This document shows positions 51,338 to 63,830 of a stretch of DNA of 64,000 nt, in pieces. The number at the start of each line of letters is the position of its first letter. Positions within the stretch are counted from its first letter, which is position 1. This stretch comes from Liquorilactobacillus mali. Lineage in GTDB: Bacteria > Bacillota > Bacilli > Lactobacillales > Lactobacillaceae. The stretch spans positions 151,170 through 215,169 of the forward strand of contig NZ_JQAR01000001.1 of NCBI RefSeq assembly GCF_001437155.1, in the 5' to 3' direction. The notes below the pieces were generated by a model, which did not search any database, was not told the DNA's origin, and saw only the letters and a list, made by a program, of their open reading frames with translations. The translations under genes were made by a program, and so were the position numbers.

Positions 51338-51763
51338 ATGGCTGAACAAGATTTATTGACAGTTAGTGTAGTTACTCCTGATGGCAGTGTCTATGAGGGT
51401 CAAACAAGATTAGCAGTTTTTAAGACGACTGTAGGTGAAATTGGTATTTTACCAAATCATATTCCCTTAATTGCTTCACTAGAAATTGATGAAGTAAGAG
51501 TCAAAGTGCAAGGTACTGATGACAAGTTTGATGAAATCGCAGTTAGTGGTGGTTTTGTTGAATTCTCTGATAATGTTGCGACAGTTGTTGCAAATAGTGC
51601 AGAAAAAAAGGAAAATATTGATAAAGATCGTGCTGCTAAGGCTCGTGAGCGTGCGGAACGGCGTTTAGAAGCGGCTAAACAGAGCAATGATATTAATACT
51701 ACTAAGCGTGCTGAGATTGCTTTGAAAAGAGCAGTTAACCGTATAAATATATCAGGACACTAG
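51338..51763 (+). CDS. atpC: F1Fo-ATPase subunit epsilon
   Basis: Small F1 subunit that couples the shaft to the c-ring and can inhibit ATP hydrolysis. A beta sandwich (about 1-90) is followed by two C-terminal helices rich in Ala, Arg and Glu. 141 residues from the ATG at 51338; a TTG one codon earlier is possible. It is the last gene of the operon, before a strong terminator. Confidence 0.95.
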   Translation: MAEQDLLTVSVVTPDGSVYEGQTRLAVFKTTVGEIGILPNHIPLIASLEIDEVRVKVQGTDDKFDEIAVSGGFVEFSDNVATVVANSAEKKENIDKDRAAKARERAERRLEAAKQSNDINTTKRAEIALKRAVNRINISGH

Positions 51764-51793
51764 TATTAATTATTAATAAAAAAATATTTTTTC

Positions 51794-51832
51794 AATCATC
51801 CGATCACTTTATGAATCGGATGATTTTTTTTA
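51794..51832 (+). terminator. atp operon terminator
   Basis: AATCATCCGAT pairs with ATCGGATGATT (11 bp), followed by TTTTTTT. Confidence 0.92.
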
Positions 51833-51947
51833 TGCAACAATATAAAAGTAAAAAATAATTAAAATATTACAAACTTATTACATATTTAAAGACTTGTATT
51901 TTTTTTTATGATAATATTAAGCTGTATCTTTTAGAGGAGTGTGAATA

Positions 51948-52184
51948 ATGAATTATTATGGGTTCACTGCATTACTTAACATTATATGTAACTTTGTATT
52001 TGTTTTCCTTGCTTTTTATTGTGTGCAAGCTTTGCGTTTGGATCGTTACATATCCTCACAAAAACAAGGTATATTCAAAATACTGATTGTAATGGTATCT
52101 ATTGCAATTGGATACATGTGTAGTTCGTTTTTCTTGGACTTCATAAATAATGTACGCAGTTTGTCTTATTTATTTCAAAAATAA
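51948..52184 (+). CDS. DUF1146 (YwzB-like) membrane protein
   Basis: 78-residue membrane protein with two hydrophobic segments (about 5-27 and 43-65) joined by a basic loop, ALRLDRYISSQKQG. DUF1146 proteins lie between atpC and murA in many Firmicutes. Function is unknown. It has AGAGGAGTG before the ATG and is probably cotranscribed with murA. Confidence 0.82.
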   Translation: MNYYGFTALLNIICNFVFVFLAFYCVQALRLDRYISSQKQGIFKILIVMVSIAIGYMCSSFFLDFINNVRSLSYLFQK

Positions 52185-52218
52185 AAAATGCATATTATGA
52201 TAACTTGGAGGAATCATT

Positions 52219-53526
52219 TTGGAAAAAATAATCGTTCATGGCGGTAATCGACTTGTCGGCAGTGTTGAGATCGAAGGAGCAAAAAATGCTGTCTTACCTA
52301 TCTTAGCGGCAAGCTTATTGGCAAAAGAGGGAACAATGCAGTTGGATAGTGTACCAGTTCTGTCTGACGTATATATGATGAATAATGTATTACGTTTTTT
52401 AAATGTTAAAGTTGAAATGGACGAAATTAACAAGACTGTGTCATTAGATGCAACTTCTAAGTTGTCGTATGAGGCACCTTTCAAATATGTTTCTAAGATG
52501 CGTGCTTCCATAGTAGTTATCGGGCCGTTATTGGCACGTTTAGGGCACGCAAAGGTTGCGATGCCCGGCGGATGTGCAATCGGCTCAAGACCAATTGACT
52601 TGCACTTAAAGGGTCTTGAAGCTATGGGTGCGGTAGTTGAACATCACGATGGATATATTGAAGCTACAACTGAAGGACTTGTTGGTGCAGATATTTATTT
52701 GGACTTTCCAAGTGTTGGGGCTACGGAGAACATCATGATGGCAGCTACGCTCGCAAAAGGGACAACTGTTATCGAAAATGTCGCACGTGAACCTGAAATC
52801 GTTGATTTAGCAAATGTTTTAAATAAGATGGGCGCAAATGTGATTGGTGCGGGTACTGAGCGATTGAAGATTGTCGGTGTTACTGAATTACATGGTACTG
52901 ATCATACAATTGTACAAGATAGAATTGAAGCTGGTACATTTATGGTTGCTGCCGCTGCCACTAATGGAAATGTGTTGGTAAAGAATGCAATTGCAGAACA
53001 TAATCGTCCATTAATTTCTAAGTTGGAAGAAATGGGAGTTTCTGTAACTGAAGAGAATGAGGGAATTAGGGTAATTGGAACAAAACATTTGAAACCTGTA
53101 ACAGTTAAAACGTTACCTCATCCTGGTTTCCCAACTGATATGCAACCACAAATCTCTATTTTGCAGTTATTGGCAGATGGAGAAAGTGTTATAACGGAAA
53201 CAGTGTTTGAAAATAGATTTATGCATTTTGGTGAATTAAGAAGGATGAATGCTGATGTTAGGATTGAAGGTAACTCCGCGATTCTTCACGGTCCAGCAAA
53301 ATTACACGGTGCTGAAGTTGCAGCAACTGATTTGAGAGCTGCGGCAGCGTTGGTTTTGGCTGGCCTTGTTGCAGACGGTTATACTCAAGTAACTCATCTG
53401 AAGTATCTTGATCGCGGATATTATCATTTTCATCAGAAACTTGCAGCTTTAGGGGCTGAGATTACAAGAGTTGATGAAGAAAATCTTGCTATTAAAAACA
53501 GAGAGGTTTCCGAGCTCAATAATTGA
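52219..53526 (+). CDS. murA: UDP-N-acetylglucosamine 1-carboxyvinyltransferase
   Basis: First committed step of peptidoglycan synthesis and the target of fosfomycin. Lys22-Asn23 in EGAKNAVLP and the catalytic Cys119 in [11 protein letters not shown] are intact, so the enzyme should be fosfomycin-sensitive by this residue. 435 residues, TTG start with GGAGG upstream. It sits in an envelope cluster with mbl and rodA. Confidence 0.96.
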   Translation: MEKIIVHGGNRLVGSVEIEGAKNAVLPILAASLLAKEGTMQLDSVPVLSDVYMMNNVLRFLNVKVEMDEINKTVSLDATSKLSYEAPFKYVSKMRASIVVIGPLLARLGHAKVAMPGGCAIGSRPIDLHLKGLEAMGAVVEHHDGYIEATTEGLVGADIYLDFPSVGATENIMMAATLAKGTTVIENVAREPEIVDLANVLNKMGANVIGAGTERLKIVGVTELHGTDHTIVQDRIEAGTFMVAAAATNGNVLVKNAIAEHNRPLISKLEEMGVSVTEENEGIRVIGTKHLKPVTVKTLPHPGFPTDMQPQISILQLLADGESVITETVFENRFMHFGELRRMNADVRIEGNSAILHGPAKLHGAEVAATDLRAAAALVLAGLVADGYTQVTHLKYLDRGYYHFHQKLAALGAEITRVDEENLAIKNREVSELNN

Positions 53527-53594
53527 GTATCTCTAAAAGTCATGGTCTAATCCTGTATTTATTATAATTCTATATTCTTGTGAAAGAATGTTTG

Positions 53595-53603
53595 TGGTAT
53601 AAT
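53595..53603 (+). promoter_or_regulatory. Extended -10 promoter of mbl
   Basis: TGGTATAAT (TG, one base, TATAAT) about 80 bases before the mbl start. The TTGTGA upstream is too close for a normal -35. Confidence 0.55.
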
Positions 53604-53685
53604 ATACTATGTTTTTTGTAGGGCAATCAAGGGGTAACCTTGTTTTTAAAGTACTACATATATAATTTATTAAAGGAGAATAGCT

Positions 53686-54672
53686 ATGGCTAAAGATATT
53701 GGTATTGATTTAGGAACTGCTAATGTTTTAATCAATTTAAAGGGCAAGGGTATTGTCTTAAATGAGCCATCAGTAGTTGCAATCGATACTCACACAGGAA
53801 GAGTATTAGCCGTTGGTTCGGAAGCCTATAAGATGGTTGGAAGGACTCCTAATAATATTCGAGCAATTCGTCCGCTGAAGGATGGAGTAATTGCTGATTT
53901 TGATATAACAGAACAAATGCTTTCATATTTTATTAAGAAACTTAATGTTAAGGGATTTATGTCTAAGCCTAATATTTTAATTTGTTGTCCAACTAACACA
54001 ACTTCTATTGAGCGCAAAGCAATTAGACAAGCAGCTGAAAAATCTGGTGGCGGGAGTGTTTTTCTTGAAGAAGAACCTAAAGTCGCTGCGATTGGTGCTG
54101 GCCTAGATATTTTTCAACCACACGGTAGCATGGTAATTGATATTGGCGGTGGAACTAGTGACATAGCTGTCCTTTCCCTTGGTGATATCGTTGTGAGTCG
54201 TTCGTTGAGAATAGCAGGAGATCGTTTGAATTCCGATATTATGACATACACGCGTAAAACGCAGGGACTACAAATTGGAGAACGGACTGCTGAAAAAATC
54301 AAGATTGAAATTGGTACAGTTTTAGCAGATTATCGCAGTGATCAGATGGAGGTCCGTGGACGTGACGTTGTAAATGGTCTGCCTCGAACAATTACACTTT
54401 CATCTAATCAGATCGAGAGTGCTCTTCATGAAACAATGATGTCAGTTATTGATGCTGCTAAAGATGTCTTGGAACAAACCCCACCTGAATTAGCTGCTGA
54501 TATTATTGACCGTGGAATTGTTTTAACTGGTGGCGGAGCATTGTTAAATGGAATTGATCAATTATTTTCAAAGCATTTGAAGGTTCCAGTGATGGTCGCT
54601 GATTCTCCTTTAGATGATGTTGCAATGGGAACAGGTTTCTTATTAGAACATATAGAAAAAAGCAAGAAATAA
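53686..54672 (+). CDS. mbl: Actin-like cell-shape protein Mbl (MreB family)
   Basis: Membrane-associated actin homologue that guides lateral wall synthesis. [12 protein letters not shown] (phosphate 1), [13 protein letters not shown] (phosphate 2) and [14 protein letters not shown] (adenosine) are intact. The sequence follows Mbl more closely than MreB ([28 protein letters not shown]), and the murA-mbl order supports this. 328 residues. Its presence predicts a rod-shaped cell. Confidence 0.93.
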   Translation: MAKDIGIDLGTANVLINLKGKGIVLNEPSVVAIDTHTGRVLAVGSEAYKMVGRTPNNIRAIRPLKDGVIADFDITEQMLSYFIKKLNVKGFMSKPNILICCPTNTTSIERKAIRQAAEKSGGGSVFLEEEPKVAAIGAGLDIFQPHGSMVIDIGGGTSDIAVLSLGDIVVSRSLRIAGDRLNSDIMTYTRKTQGLQIGERTAEKIKIEIGTVLADYRSDQMEVRGRDVVNGLPRTITLSSNQIESALHETMMSVIDAAKDVLEQTPPELAADIIDRGIVLTGGGALLNGIDQLFSKHLKVPVMVADSPLDDVAMGTGFLLEHIEKSKK

Positions 54673-54697
54673 TTATAAATTAAGGGGGATAATTTCG

Positions 54698-54943
54698 ATG
54701 AAGCGGCTGTTGATTTTACTTGTGCGTGGATATCAAAAAGGAATTTCCCCTTTTTTTCCACCAAGTTGTCGGTATTATCCAACTTGTTCTACTTACATGA
54801 TTCAAGCTTTAGAGAAACATGGGGTTATAAAGGGATTGTTAATGGGAACTGCTAGGATTTTAAGGTGCCATCCTCTAGTGAAGGGCGGTTATGATCCAGT
54901 GCCCCCAAGGTTTAATTTAAGACGCAATAATAACTCAAAATAG
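54698..54943 (+). CDS. yidD: Membrane protein insertion efficiency factor YidD
   Basis: Small membrane-associated protein that aids YidC-mediated insertion. [22 protein letters not shown] is cut short here to its key parts: the paired cysteines in CRYYPTCS and the later [13 protein letters not shown] match the family. 81 residues, ATG after AAGGGGG. It follows mbl by 26 bases. Confidence 0.93.
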   Translation: MKRLLILLVRGYQKGISPFFPPSCRYYPTCSTYMIQALEKHGVIKGLLMGTARILRCHPLVKGGYDPVPPRFNLRRNNNSK

Positions 54944-55010
54944 ATCAAAGTTTAAAAAATGTTTTTTTGAATAATAGGTATTTAGAAAATTCTCACATGG
55001 GAGGAAAATA

Positions 55011-55235
55011 GTGTCACGTAGAGAGAAGAACATCGAAATTAAAGAAGAAGAAAAGATCGTAGATGGTGAGACTGAAATTGTATTGACGATAGGCTCAGCG
55101 ACCTTAGGTAGTGTTAGGGTTTCAAAAAGAGGTTTTGTAGCATTGCTTCCAAATGGTGAAACTTTTAGGACTAGTTCACATGACGAGGCTATCAACTTGT
55201 TGATACGTGATTATCACCTTCACCATGCGAATTAG
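55011..55235 (+). CDS. DUF2969 family protein
   Basis: 74-residue soluble protein with a Lys/Glu-rich start (REKNIEIKEEEK) and beta-type segments (EIVLTIGSATLGSV, GFVALLPNGETF). I recognise it as the DUF2969 family found before rodA in lactobacilli; function is unknown. GTG start after GGAGGAAA. Confidence 0.8.
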   Translation: MSRREKNIEIKEEEKIVDGETEIVLTIGSATLGSVRVSKRGFVALLPNGETFRTSSHDEAINLLIRDYHLHHAN

Positions 55236-55342
55236 ATAGAATTTTCTGTAAATCCGGTAGATATGGATACTCATACTAGCGGTTTTATTATTTAAGGTTA
55301 TCTGTTTAGGTTCGCAGGTAGTATTTATAAGGAGGAGCTATA

Positions 55343-56542
55343 TTGGCTGAGGAACAATTAACGAGAGCGGATAATAAAGATGTTCGGATTGATTATGGTA
55401 TTATCTTTTCAGTTCTTGTGTTAGCGGTGATTGGGATAGCATCAATATATGTTGCTGCGAGTCACGATACAAGTACATCTAGTGTTACCAAGATGATTTT
55501 GACACAGGTAGCTTGGTATGCAATTGGAACGATCGCAATCGTAATTATTATGCAGTTTGATGCGGAACAGCTGTGGAAGTTGGCTCCAATTGTGTATGGT
55601 ATTGGGATATTTCTCTTGGTAATGGTTTTATTTTTGTATAGTAGATATTATTTTGCTAAGACAGGTGCTAGAAGCTGGTTTGCAATTGGGAGTTTGACTT
55701 TTCAACCTTCTGAGCTCATGAAACCCGCATATATTATGATGTTGGGTCGAGTTGTTTCTCAACACAATAATGAATATGTTGAACATACTTCGAGCAATGA
55801 CTGGAAATTATTATTTAAGATGGTTGGTTGGACATTGCCAATAGCTGTTTTACTTAAGCTACAAAATGACTTTGGGACAATGCTTGTCTTTTTTGCCATT
55901 TTTGGAGGAGTTGTGATTGTTTCAGGTATAACTTGGAAGATTATTGCTTCGATTGCGGTTGCTGGTGGTGTCCTAGGTACCACTGCTATTACACTGGTAA
56001 TATATGGAAGAAGTATCCTAGAACAAATTGGTTTCAAAACATATCAATTTAATCGTATTGAAGCGTGGCTGAATCCATCGGCTGATACATCTTCAACAAG
56101 TTATCAATTGTGGCAGAGTATGAAAGCAATTGGCTCGGGTAAGCTTCTTGGTAAGGGTTTTAATGTCTCAAATGTGTATGTACCCGTCCGCGAATCTGAT
56201 ATGATTTTTTCGGTTATTGGAGAGAATTTTGGTTTTATTGGCGGATGTGTCTTGATATTTTTATATCTGTTATTAATTTTTCAGATGATTCAAGTTACTT
56301 TTGATACTAAGAATGAATTTTATGCGTATATTTCTACTGGAGTAATTATGATGATACTCTTCCATGTATTTGAAAACATTGGGATGAGCATAGGACTCCT
56401 TCCATTGACAGGTATTCCATTACCTTTTGTGAGTCAAGGTGGGTCATCATTGATTGGAAATATGATTGGTATTGGATTAATAATGTCGATGAGATATCAT
56501 AACAAGAGTTATATGTTCAGTAACAGTAAGGATTTTCACTAA
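55343..56542 (+). CDS. rodA: Rod-shape SEDS glycosyltransferase RodA
   Basis: SEDS-family peptidoglycan polymerase of the elongation machinery. There are about ten membrane helices in 399 residues. SEDS marks include KTGARSWFAIGSLTFQPSE (catalytic loop region), KLLGKGFNVSN and, near the end, LPLTGIPLPFVSQGGSS. TTG start with AGGAGG. Linkage to mbl supports RodA rather than the division homologue FtsW. Confidence 0.92.
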   Translation: MAEEQLTRADNKDVRIDYGIIFSVLVLAVIGIASIYVAASHDTSTSSVTKMILTQVAWYAIGTIAIVIIMQFDAEQLWKLAPIVYGIGIFLLVMVLFLYSRYYFAKTGARSWFAIGSLTFQPSELMKPAYIMMLGRVVSQHNNEYVEHTSSNDWKLLFKMVGWTLPIAVLLKLQNDFGTMLVFFAIFGGVVIVSGITWKIIASIAVAGGVLGTTAITLVIYGRSILEQIGFKTYQFNRIEAWLNPSADTSSTSYQLWQSMKAIGSGKLLGKGFNVSNVYVPVRESDMIFSVIGENFGFIGGCVLIFLYLLLIFQMIQVTFDTKNEFYAYISTGVIMMILFHVFENIGMSIGLLPLTGIPLPFVSQGGSSLIGNMIGIGLIMSMRYHNKSYMFSNSKDFH

Positions 56543-56598
56543 TCTTTTTTGTTTAAAAGAAGTTTGGCATAAGGGACATGTTTATCCAGAATAAATAT

Positions 56599-56640
56599 AG
56601 AGCCAGGTCAATAATTAAAATTTGACCTGGCTCCTTTTTG
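56599..56640 (+). terminator. rodA terminator
   Basis: GAGCCAGGTCA pairs with TGACCTGGCTC (11 bp perfect), followed by CTTTTTG. It is a member of the recurrent hairpin family. Confidence 0.9.
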
Positions 56641-56691
56641 TGATAGATTTTTATAAAATATGCAATGGTTACAATCTTGAATTACTCTTCT

Positions 56692-56720
56692 TTGTCACAA
56701 ATTAGGTCTTGTACTATAAT
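56692..56720 (+). promoter_or_regulatory. Promoter of the Spx/ArsC-like gene
   Basis: TTGTCA (56692-56697) and TATAAT (56715-56720) with a 17-base spacer, 31 bases before the start codon. It is one of the best sigma-A matches in the window. Confidence 0.82.
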
Positions 56721-56751
56721 AAATTTTAGTATAAAAAGGGAGTTGGTTTGA

Positions 56752-57105
56752 TTGAAGAAAATGTATTGTTACAGTCGTTGCAGTACTTGTGCAAAGGCAC
56801 GAAAATGGTTAGACGAAAGAAATGTATCCTATAATGAAGTTGATATAGTGGAAACTCCACCAACTAAAGAAGAATTATTAGGGCTGATTAAGCAGGGCAA
56901 CCATCCAATCAAATATTTCTTTAACACGAGCGGCATTAAGTACCGTGAATTGAAACTAAAAGATAAGGTTCCTTCAATGAGTGATGAAGAGGCAAGCAAA
57001 CTTTTGGCCAGTGATGGTAAATTAATCAAGAGACCGCTAATGATCGAAGGAGATCACTTTACTTGTGGATTTAAACCTGATGTGTATGAGACAGAATGGC
57101 TCTAA
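56752..57105 (+). CDS. ArsC/Spx-family thioredoxin-fold protein
   Basis: 117-residue protein with a Cys10-Ser-Thr-Cys13 motif near the N-terminus and the family Arg in LIKRPLM. It is related to arsenate reductase-like YusI/Spx/MgsR proteins. Without arsenic genes nearby, a redox or regulatory role is likelier than arsenate reduction. TTG start after AAGGGAG; an ATG three codons on (56761) is possible. It is directly upstream of suf but has its own promoter. Confidence 0.85.
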   Translation: MKKMYCYSRCSTCAKARKWLDERNVSYNEVDIVETPPTKEELLGLIKQGNHPIKYFFNTSGIKYRELKLKDKVPSMSDEEASKLLASDGKLIKRPLMIEGDHFTCGFKPDVYETEWL

Positions 57106-57175
57106 ATAAGTGATAAGATATTTTTCTTATTATCCTTAGTTATTTATAAAAATTAAAATTTAATGAATTTTCTAA

Positions 57176-57204
57176 TTGAAAACGATTTGCAATTAAGCTA
57201 AAAT
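57176..57204 (+). promoter_or_regulatory. suf operon promoter
   Basis: TTGAAA (57176-57181) and TAAAAT (57199-57204) with a 17-base spacer, 31 bases before sufC. Confidence 0.7.
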
Positions 57205-57235
57205 TAGAGCGTGTTCTAAATTGGAGGAATTGATG

Positions 57236-58015
57236 ATGTCAACACTTGAAATAAAAGATTTACATGTGTCAATTGAAGGTAAAAATATACTAAAAGGTGT
57301 TAACTTAACGATGAAAACCGGTGAAATCCACGCAATCATGGGACCAAATGGAACTGGTAAATCAACTTTGTCGGAAGCAATCATGGGACATCCTGCGTAT
57401 AAGGTAACTAAAGGAGAAGTTTTGCTTAACGGTGAAAATATTCTTGATCTACCAGTTGATGAACGTGCCCGTGCCGGCCTATTCTTGGCAATGCAGTATC
57501 CTGCTGAGATTCCTGGCGTAACGAATGCAGAATTCATTCGTGGTGCAATCAATGCTCGCAGACCTGAAGATGATGCAATTTCGATTAAAAACTTCTTGAA
57601 GCAATTGGATGAGACAATGTCAGTTTTAGATATGACCGAGGAAATGGCAGATCGTTACCTTAACGAAGGATTCTCCGGCGGTGAGAAAAAACGGAATGAA
57701 ATATTGCAATTGATGATGATTAAACCAAAGTTTGCAATTCTAGATGAAATTGATTCTGGGTTGGATATTGATGCATTAAAGGTTGTCTCACGTGGTGTTA
57801 ACAAGATGAGAGGGCCTGAATTTGGTTCATTAATTATTACGCATTATCAACGTCTCCTGAATTATATTGTACCTGACGTCGTTCATGTGATGATGGGCGG
57901 TAGAATTGTAGAACAAGGTGGACCAGAACTCGCTAAGAGGTTGGAAGATGAAGGTTACGCAGGGATAAGAGATGAGCTTGGATTAGACATTAAGCTTGTT
58001 GATGAAGATGCGTAG
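57236..58015 (+). CDS. sufC: Fe-S cluster assembly ATPase SufC
   Basis: ABC-type ATPase that drives the SufBCD scaffold. Walker A is GPNGTGKS (36-43), the signature FSGGE is at 146-150, and Walker B ends in LDEIDSGLD. I chose the ATG at 57236 (259 residues), eight bases after GGAGG; the ATG at 57233 is equally possible. It is the first gene of sufCDSUB. Confidence 0.96.
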   Translation: MSTLEIKDLHVSIEGKNILKGVNLTMKTGEIHAIMGPNGTGKSTLSEAIMGHPAYKVTKGEVLLNGENILDLPVDERARAGLFLAMQYPAEIPGVTNAEFIRGAINARRPEDDAISIKNFLKQLDETMSVLDMTEEMADRYLNEGFSGGEKKRNEILQLMMIKPKFAILDEIDSGLDIDALKVVSRGVNKMRGPEFGSLIITHYQRLLNYIVPDVVHVMMGGRIVEQGGPELAKRLEDEGYAGIRDELGLDIKLVDEDA

Positions 58016-58029
58016 GGATGAGGTGAATT

Positions 58030-61004
<2,975 letters not shown>

Positions 61005-61018
61005 GAGGGAGTTATTAT

Positions 61019-62422
61019 ATGGCAGATGCAAGTATGCTTGGTCTGGGCGGAGAATATAAGTATGGTTTTAAAGATGATATTCAACCAATTTTGACGACCG
61101 GTGAAGGTCTCAATGAAGAAATTGTACGGCAAATTTCAGCAGCAAAAAATGAACCAGATTGGATGCTGGATTTTCGTCTGAAGTCGTTTAGACGTTATGA
61201 ACAGATGGAAATGCCTGATTTTGGGCCTGATTTAACAACGCTTGATTTGAATCATATTAATTATTTCAGGCGTGATAGTGATAAAATTGCTCGTAATTGG
61301 GAAGATGTCCCTGAAGATATCAAGAAAACTTTTGATCGTTTGGGTGTTCCAGAGGCAGAGCGCAAATATTTAGCTGGTTCTTCTGCACAGTATGAATCCG
61401 AAGTTGTTTACCATAATATGCGTGAAGATTTTGAAAAATTAGGAATTGTCTTCATGGATACGGATTCGGCTGTACAGCAATACCCAGAATTAGTAAAGAA
61501 GTATTTTGGCAAGCTGATTCCTCCTTCTGATAACAAATTTGCTGCATTAAATTCTGCAGTTTGGTCAGGTGGAACATTTATTTATGTACCAAAGGGTGTT
61601 AGAACAGAAGTACCAATTCAGAGTTACTTCCGAATTAATGCTGGAAATAGTGGACAGTTTGAGCGGACTTTGATCATCGTCGATGAAGGTGCAAGTGTAA
61701 ACTATGTTGAAGGATGTACAGCTCCTAACTATTCTGAAGACAGTTTGCACGCGGCTGTTGTTGAGGTTAATGTGTTGAAGAATGCATATTGCCGCTATAC
61801 AACGATTCAAAATTGGTCAGATAATGTTTACAGTCTTGAAACGAAACGTGCGCAAGCACTTGAGAATGGGACGATGGAATGGGTTGATGGCAATCTAGGT
61901 TCCAAGGTTACGATGAAGTATCCGAGTGTGTATATGAATGGTGAGGGTGCGAGAGGGACAATGCTTTCGATCGCTTTTGCAGGTAAAGATATTGTTTCTG
62001 ATACAGGTGCACGCATGATTCATAATGCTAAGAACACATCCAGTTCGATTGTTTCTAAGTCCTTGTGTAAAGATGGTGGACGTGTAGATTATCGTGGTAA
62101 AGTTCGTTTCGGACGTACTAGTGATGGCTCATTCTCACATGTTGAATGTGATACTATTATTCTTGACGAAAAAAGTGCGAGTGATACTATTCCATTTAAT
62201 GAAATCAAAAATGGGAATGTTTCGATGGAGCATGAGGCAAAGGTCTCCAAGATCTCAGAAGAGCAGCTCTATTATTTGATGAGTCGGGGAATTACTGAAG
62301 AAAAAGCAACTGAAATGATTATTATGGGATTTGTTGAACCATTTACCAAGGAATTACCAATGGAATATGCAGTCGAACTTAATAGGTTGATTGAGTACCA
62401 GATGGAAGGTTCTGTTGGATAG
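61019..62422 (+). CDS. sufB: Fe-S cluster assembly protein SufB
   Basis: Main scaffold of the SUF system on which clusters form. 467 residues with the beta-helix core ([23 protein letters not shown]) and the C-terminal [23 protein letters not shown] after GGAGGGAG. It is the last gene of the operon. The insertion of an integrase-bearing element follows its terminator. Confidence 0.96.
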   Translation: MADASMLGLGGEYKYGFKDDIQPILTTGEGLNEEIVRQISAAKNEPDWMLDFRLKSFRRYEQMEMPDFGPDLTTLDLNHINYFRRDSDKIARNWEDVPEDIKKTFDRLGVPEAERKYLAGSSAQYESEVVYHNMREDFEKLGIVFMDTDSAVQQYPELVKKYFGKLIPPSDNKFAALNSAVWSGGTFIYVPKGVRTEVPIQSYFRINAGNSGQFERTLIIVDEGASVNYVEGCTAPNYSEDSLHAAVVEVNVLKNAYCRYTTIQNWSDNVYSLETKRAQALENGTMEWVDGNLGSKVTMKYPSVYMNGEGARGTMLSIAFAGKDIVSDTGARMIHNAKNTSSSIVSKSLCKDGGRVDYRGKVRFGRTSDGSFSHVECDTIILDEKSASDTIPFNEIKNGNVSMEHEAKVSKISEEQLYYLMSRGITEEKATEMIIMGFVEPFTKELPMEYAVELNRLIEYQMEGSVG

Positions 62423-62432
62423 GTTTATGTAT

Positions 62433-62480
62433 TTAGCCACAAACGCTGTTATATTAACGTTTGTGGCTTTTTATTTTTTA
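62433..62480. terminator. suf operon terminator
   Basis: AGCCACAAACG (62435-62445) pairs perfectly with CGTTTGTGGCT (62458-62468), followed by a long T-rich run. Confidence 0.9.
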
Positions 62481-62492
62481 TTTTTTTGGAAA

Positions 62493-62516
62493 TTAACGAC
62501 AAATTTAACGACAACA
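62493..62516. repeat. Tandem TTAACGACAA repeat next to the integrase, possible att or arm site
   Basis: TTAACGACAA occurs at 62493-62502 and 62505-62514, spaced by 12 bases. It lies directly after the suf terminator and before the 3' end of the integrase gene, the expected place for one attachment end. The other end is outside the window. Confidence 0.4.
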
Positions 62517-62530
62517 GGTAGCTTTTTTGT

Positions 62531-63657
62531 TTAATTGTCCATAAATTTTGCGAACTTTTCTGCTGTGTCACGTTTTACTTTTTTTGTAACATGAGTATAT
62601 ATATCAAGTGTTGTTTTTGAGTTTGAATGCCCTAGACGATTTTGAACTTCTTTAATAGACGCACCAGCTTCAAAAAGTAAAGAAGCATGTGTATGTCTGA
62701 AACCATGTACTGTTATTTTCTTTTGAGGATATTTTTTATAGACCCATTTAAGCCAGTCATTTGCTCTGTTTGTTATTAATAGCTGATTTGACTTCATTTG
62801 AGTAAATAAGAACTGTTCGTTAGTCATTGAATTAATACCATTTGTAAGAAGGCGCTCTCGTTGATCAATTCTCCATGATTTTAGCAAAGAAATTGTTTTA
62901 GCATCTAGTTCAATTTCTCGTTCAGAAGAAGCTGTTTTGGGAGTTTGAACTATAACTTTGTGCTTTCTTGCATCAAAAAACAATGTTCTATAGATTTTTA
63001 CACTTTTGTTCACGTAATCAATATCTTTCCATTGAAGGCTTAAAGCCTCACTTTTTCGTAATCCTGTAAATGCTAGCAATCTAAAAAAAAGCAATAAATC
63101 TTTTATCTCCAATTGAATCTAAGCACTCAAAAAAATATGTTAATTCATCACGCGTATAAAAATTTTCTTCATTCTCATCTTTTGGTAAAGGACGAGGTAC
63201 AACAATTTTCTTCATAGGATTGCTGTCAATTATTTCAAGATTAATAGCATAATTTAGTATTTGAGCGGTTAAATTTTTAATATGTCGATATTCACGATAT
63301 CTTTTGTGCCAATAATTAACAGATTTTTGACAAGAGGGTACGCTTATTTTTTCCGAATCTTGGTTTTATATACCGCTTGTATAGCCACCAACAATCAGTA
63401 GCCGTTGATTGTCTATATGACTCAAACCATAAATCGAATAGTTCCTGAAATGTTTTTATTGCAGCTGATTTTTTGACTAACTTTCCACTTGAAAATGATA
63501 TTTGTAATTTGCTAGCTTTATTTTTAGCTTCTGTCCTGCTTGTAAAGCCTTGACGAGTGGTTTCATATTTTTTACCCGTTGTTGGATCATAACCTAAGAA
63601 TACGTGTAATTTATAACGAGTTTTTCCTTTTTTATTTTTATAACTAGTTATTTTCGT
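62531..63657 (-). pseudogene. Tyrosine site-specific integrase, frameshifted
   Basis: Phage/ICE-type integrase broken by small lesions. The N-terminal part (AP2-like arm-binding domain, TSYKNKKGKTRYK to KRYIKPRFGK) loses frame at a six-base T run (63347-63352, plus strand). The middle (NYAINLEIIDSNPMKK to RDELTYFFECLDSIGDK) loses frame at an eight-base A run (63083-63090). The catalytic part is intact: GLRKSEALSLQW, HGFRHTHASLLFEAG, LGHSNSKTTLDIYTHV. The likely start codon reads ACG (63657-63655), nine bases after GGAGGT. Removing one base from each run restores one reading frame. Confidence 0.85.
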
Positions 63658-63795
63658 AGAGCAGATACCTCCAATGTTTAAAAAGTATAGGTGAGTACAC
63701 AATTCTCAATAAGAAATCTTAAAAGGTGATTGTTAAGATCAGAATTTGTGTAATTCTTATATATGCATACGCACATATGTTCGCTTAAGGCGTTA

Positions 63796-63822
63796 AATAA
63801 AAGCCCCCGAAAGGGCAGTCGT
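63796..63822 (-). terminator. Terminator of the gene at the right edge
   Basis: On the minus strand GCCC-TTTCGG-GGGC is followed by TTTTATTT, just past the stop codon at 63831. Confidence 0.65.
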
Positions 63823-63830
63823 TAAAGATT

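Noticed and set aside
56752..57105. Arsenate reductase for arsenic resistance
   Set aside because: No arsR/arsB nearby, and the CSTC motif and length fit the Spx/YusI-like branch equally well.
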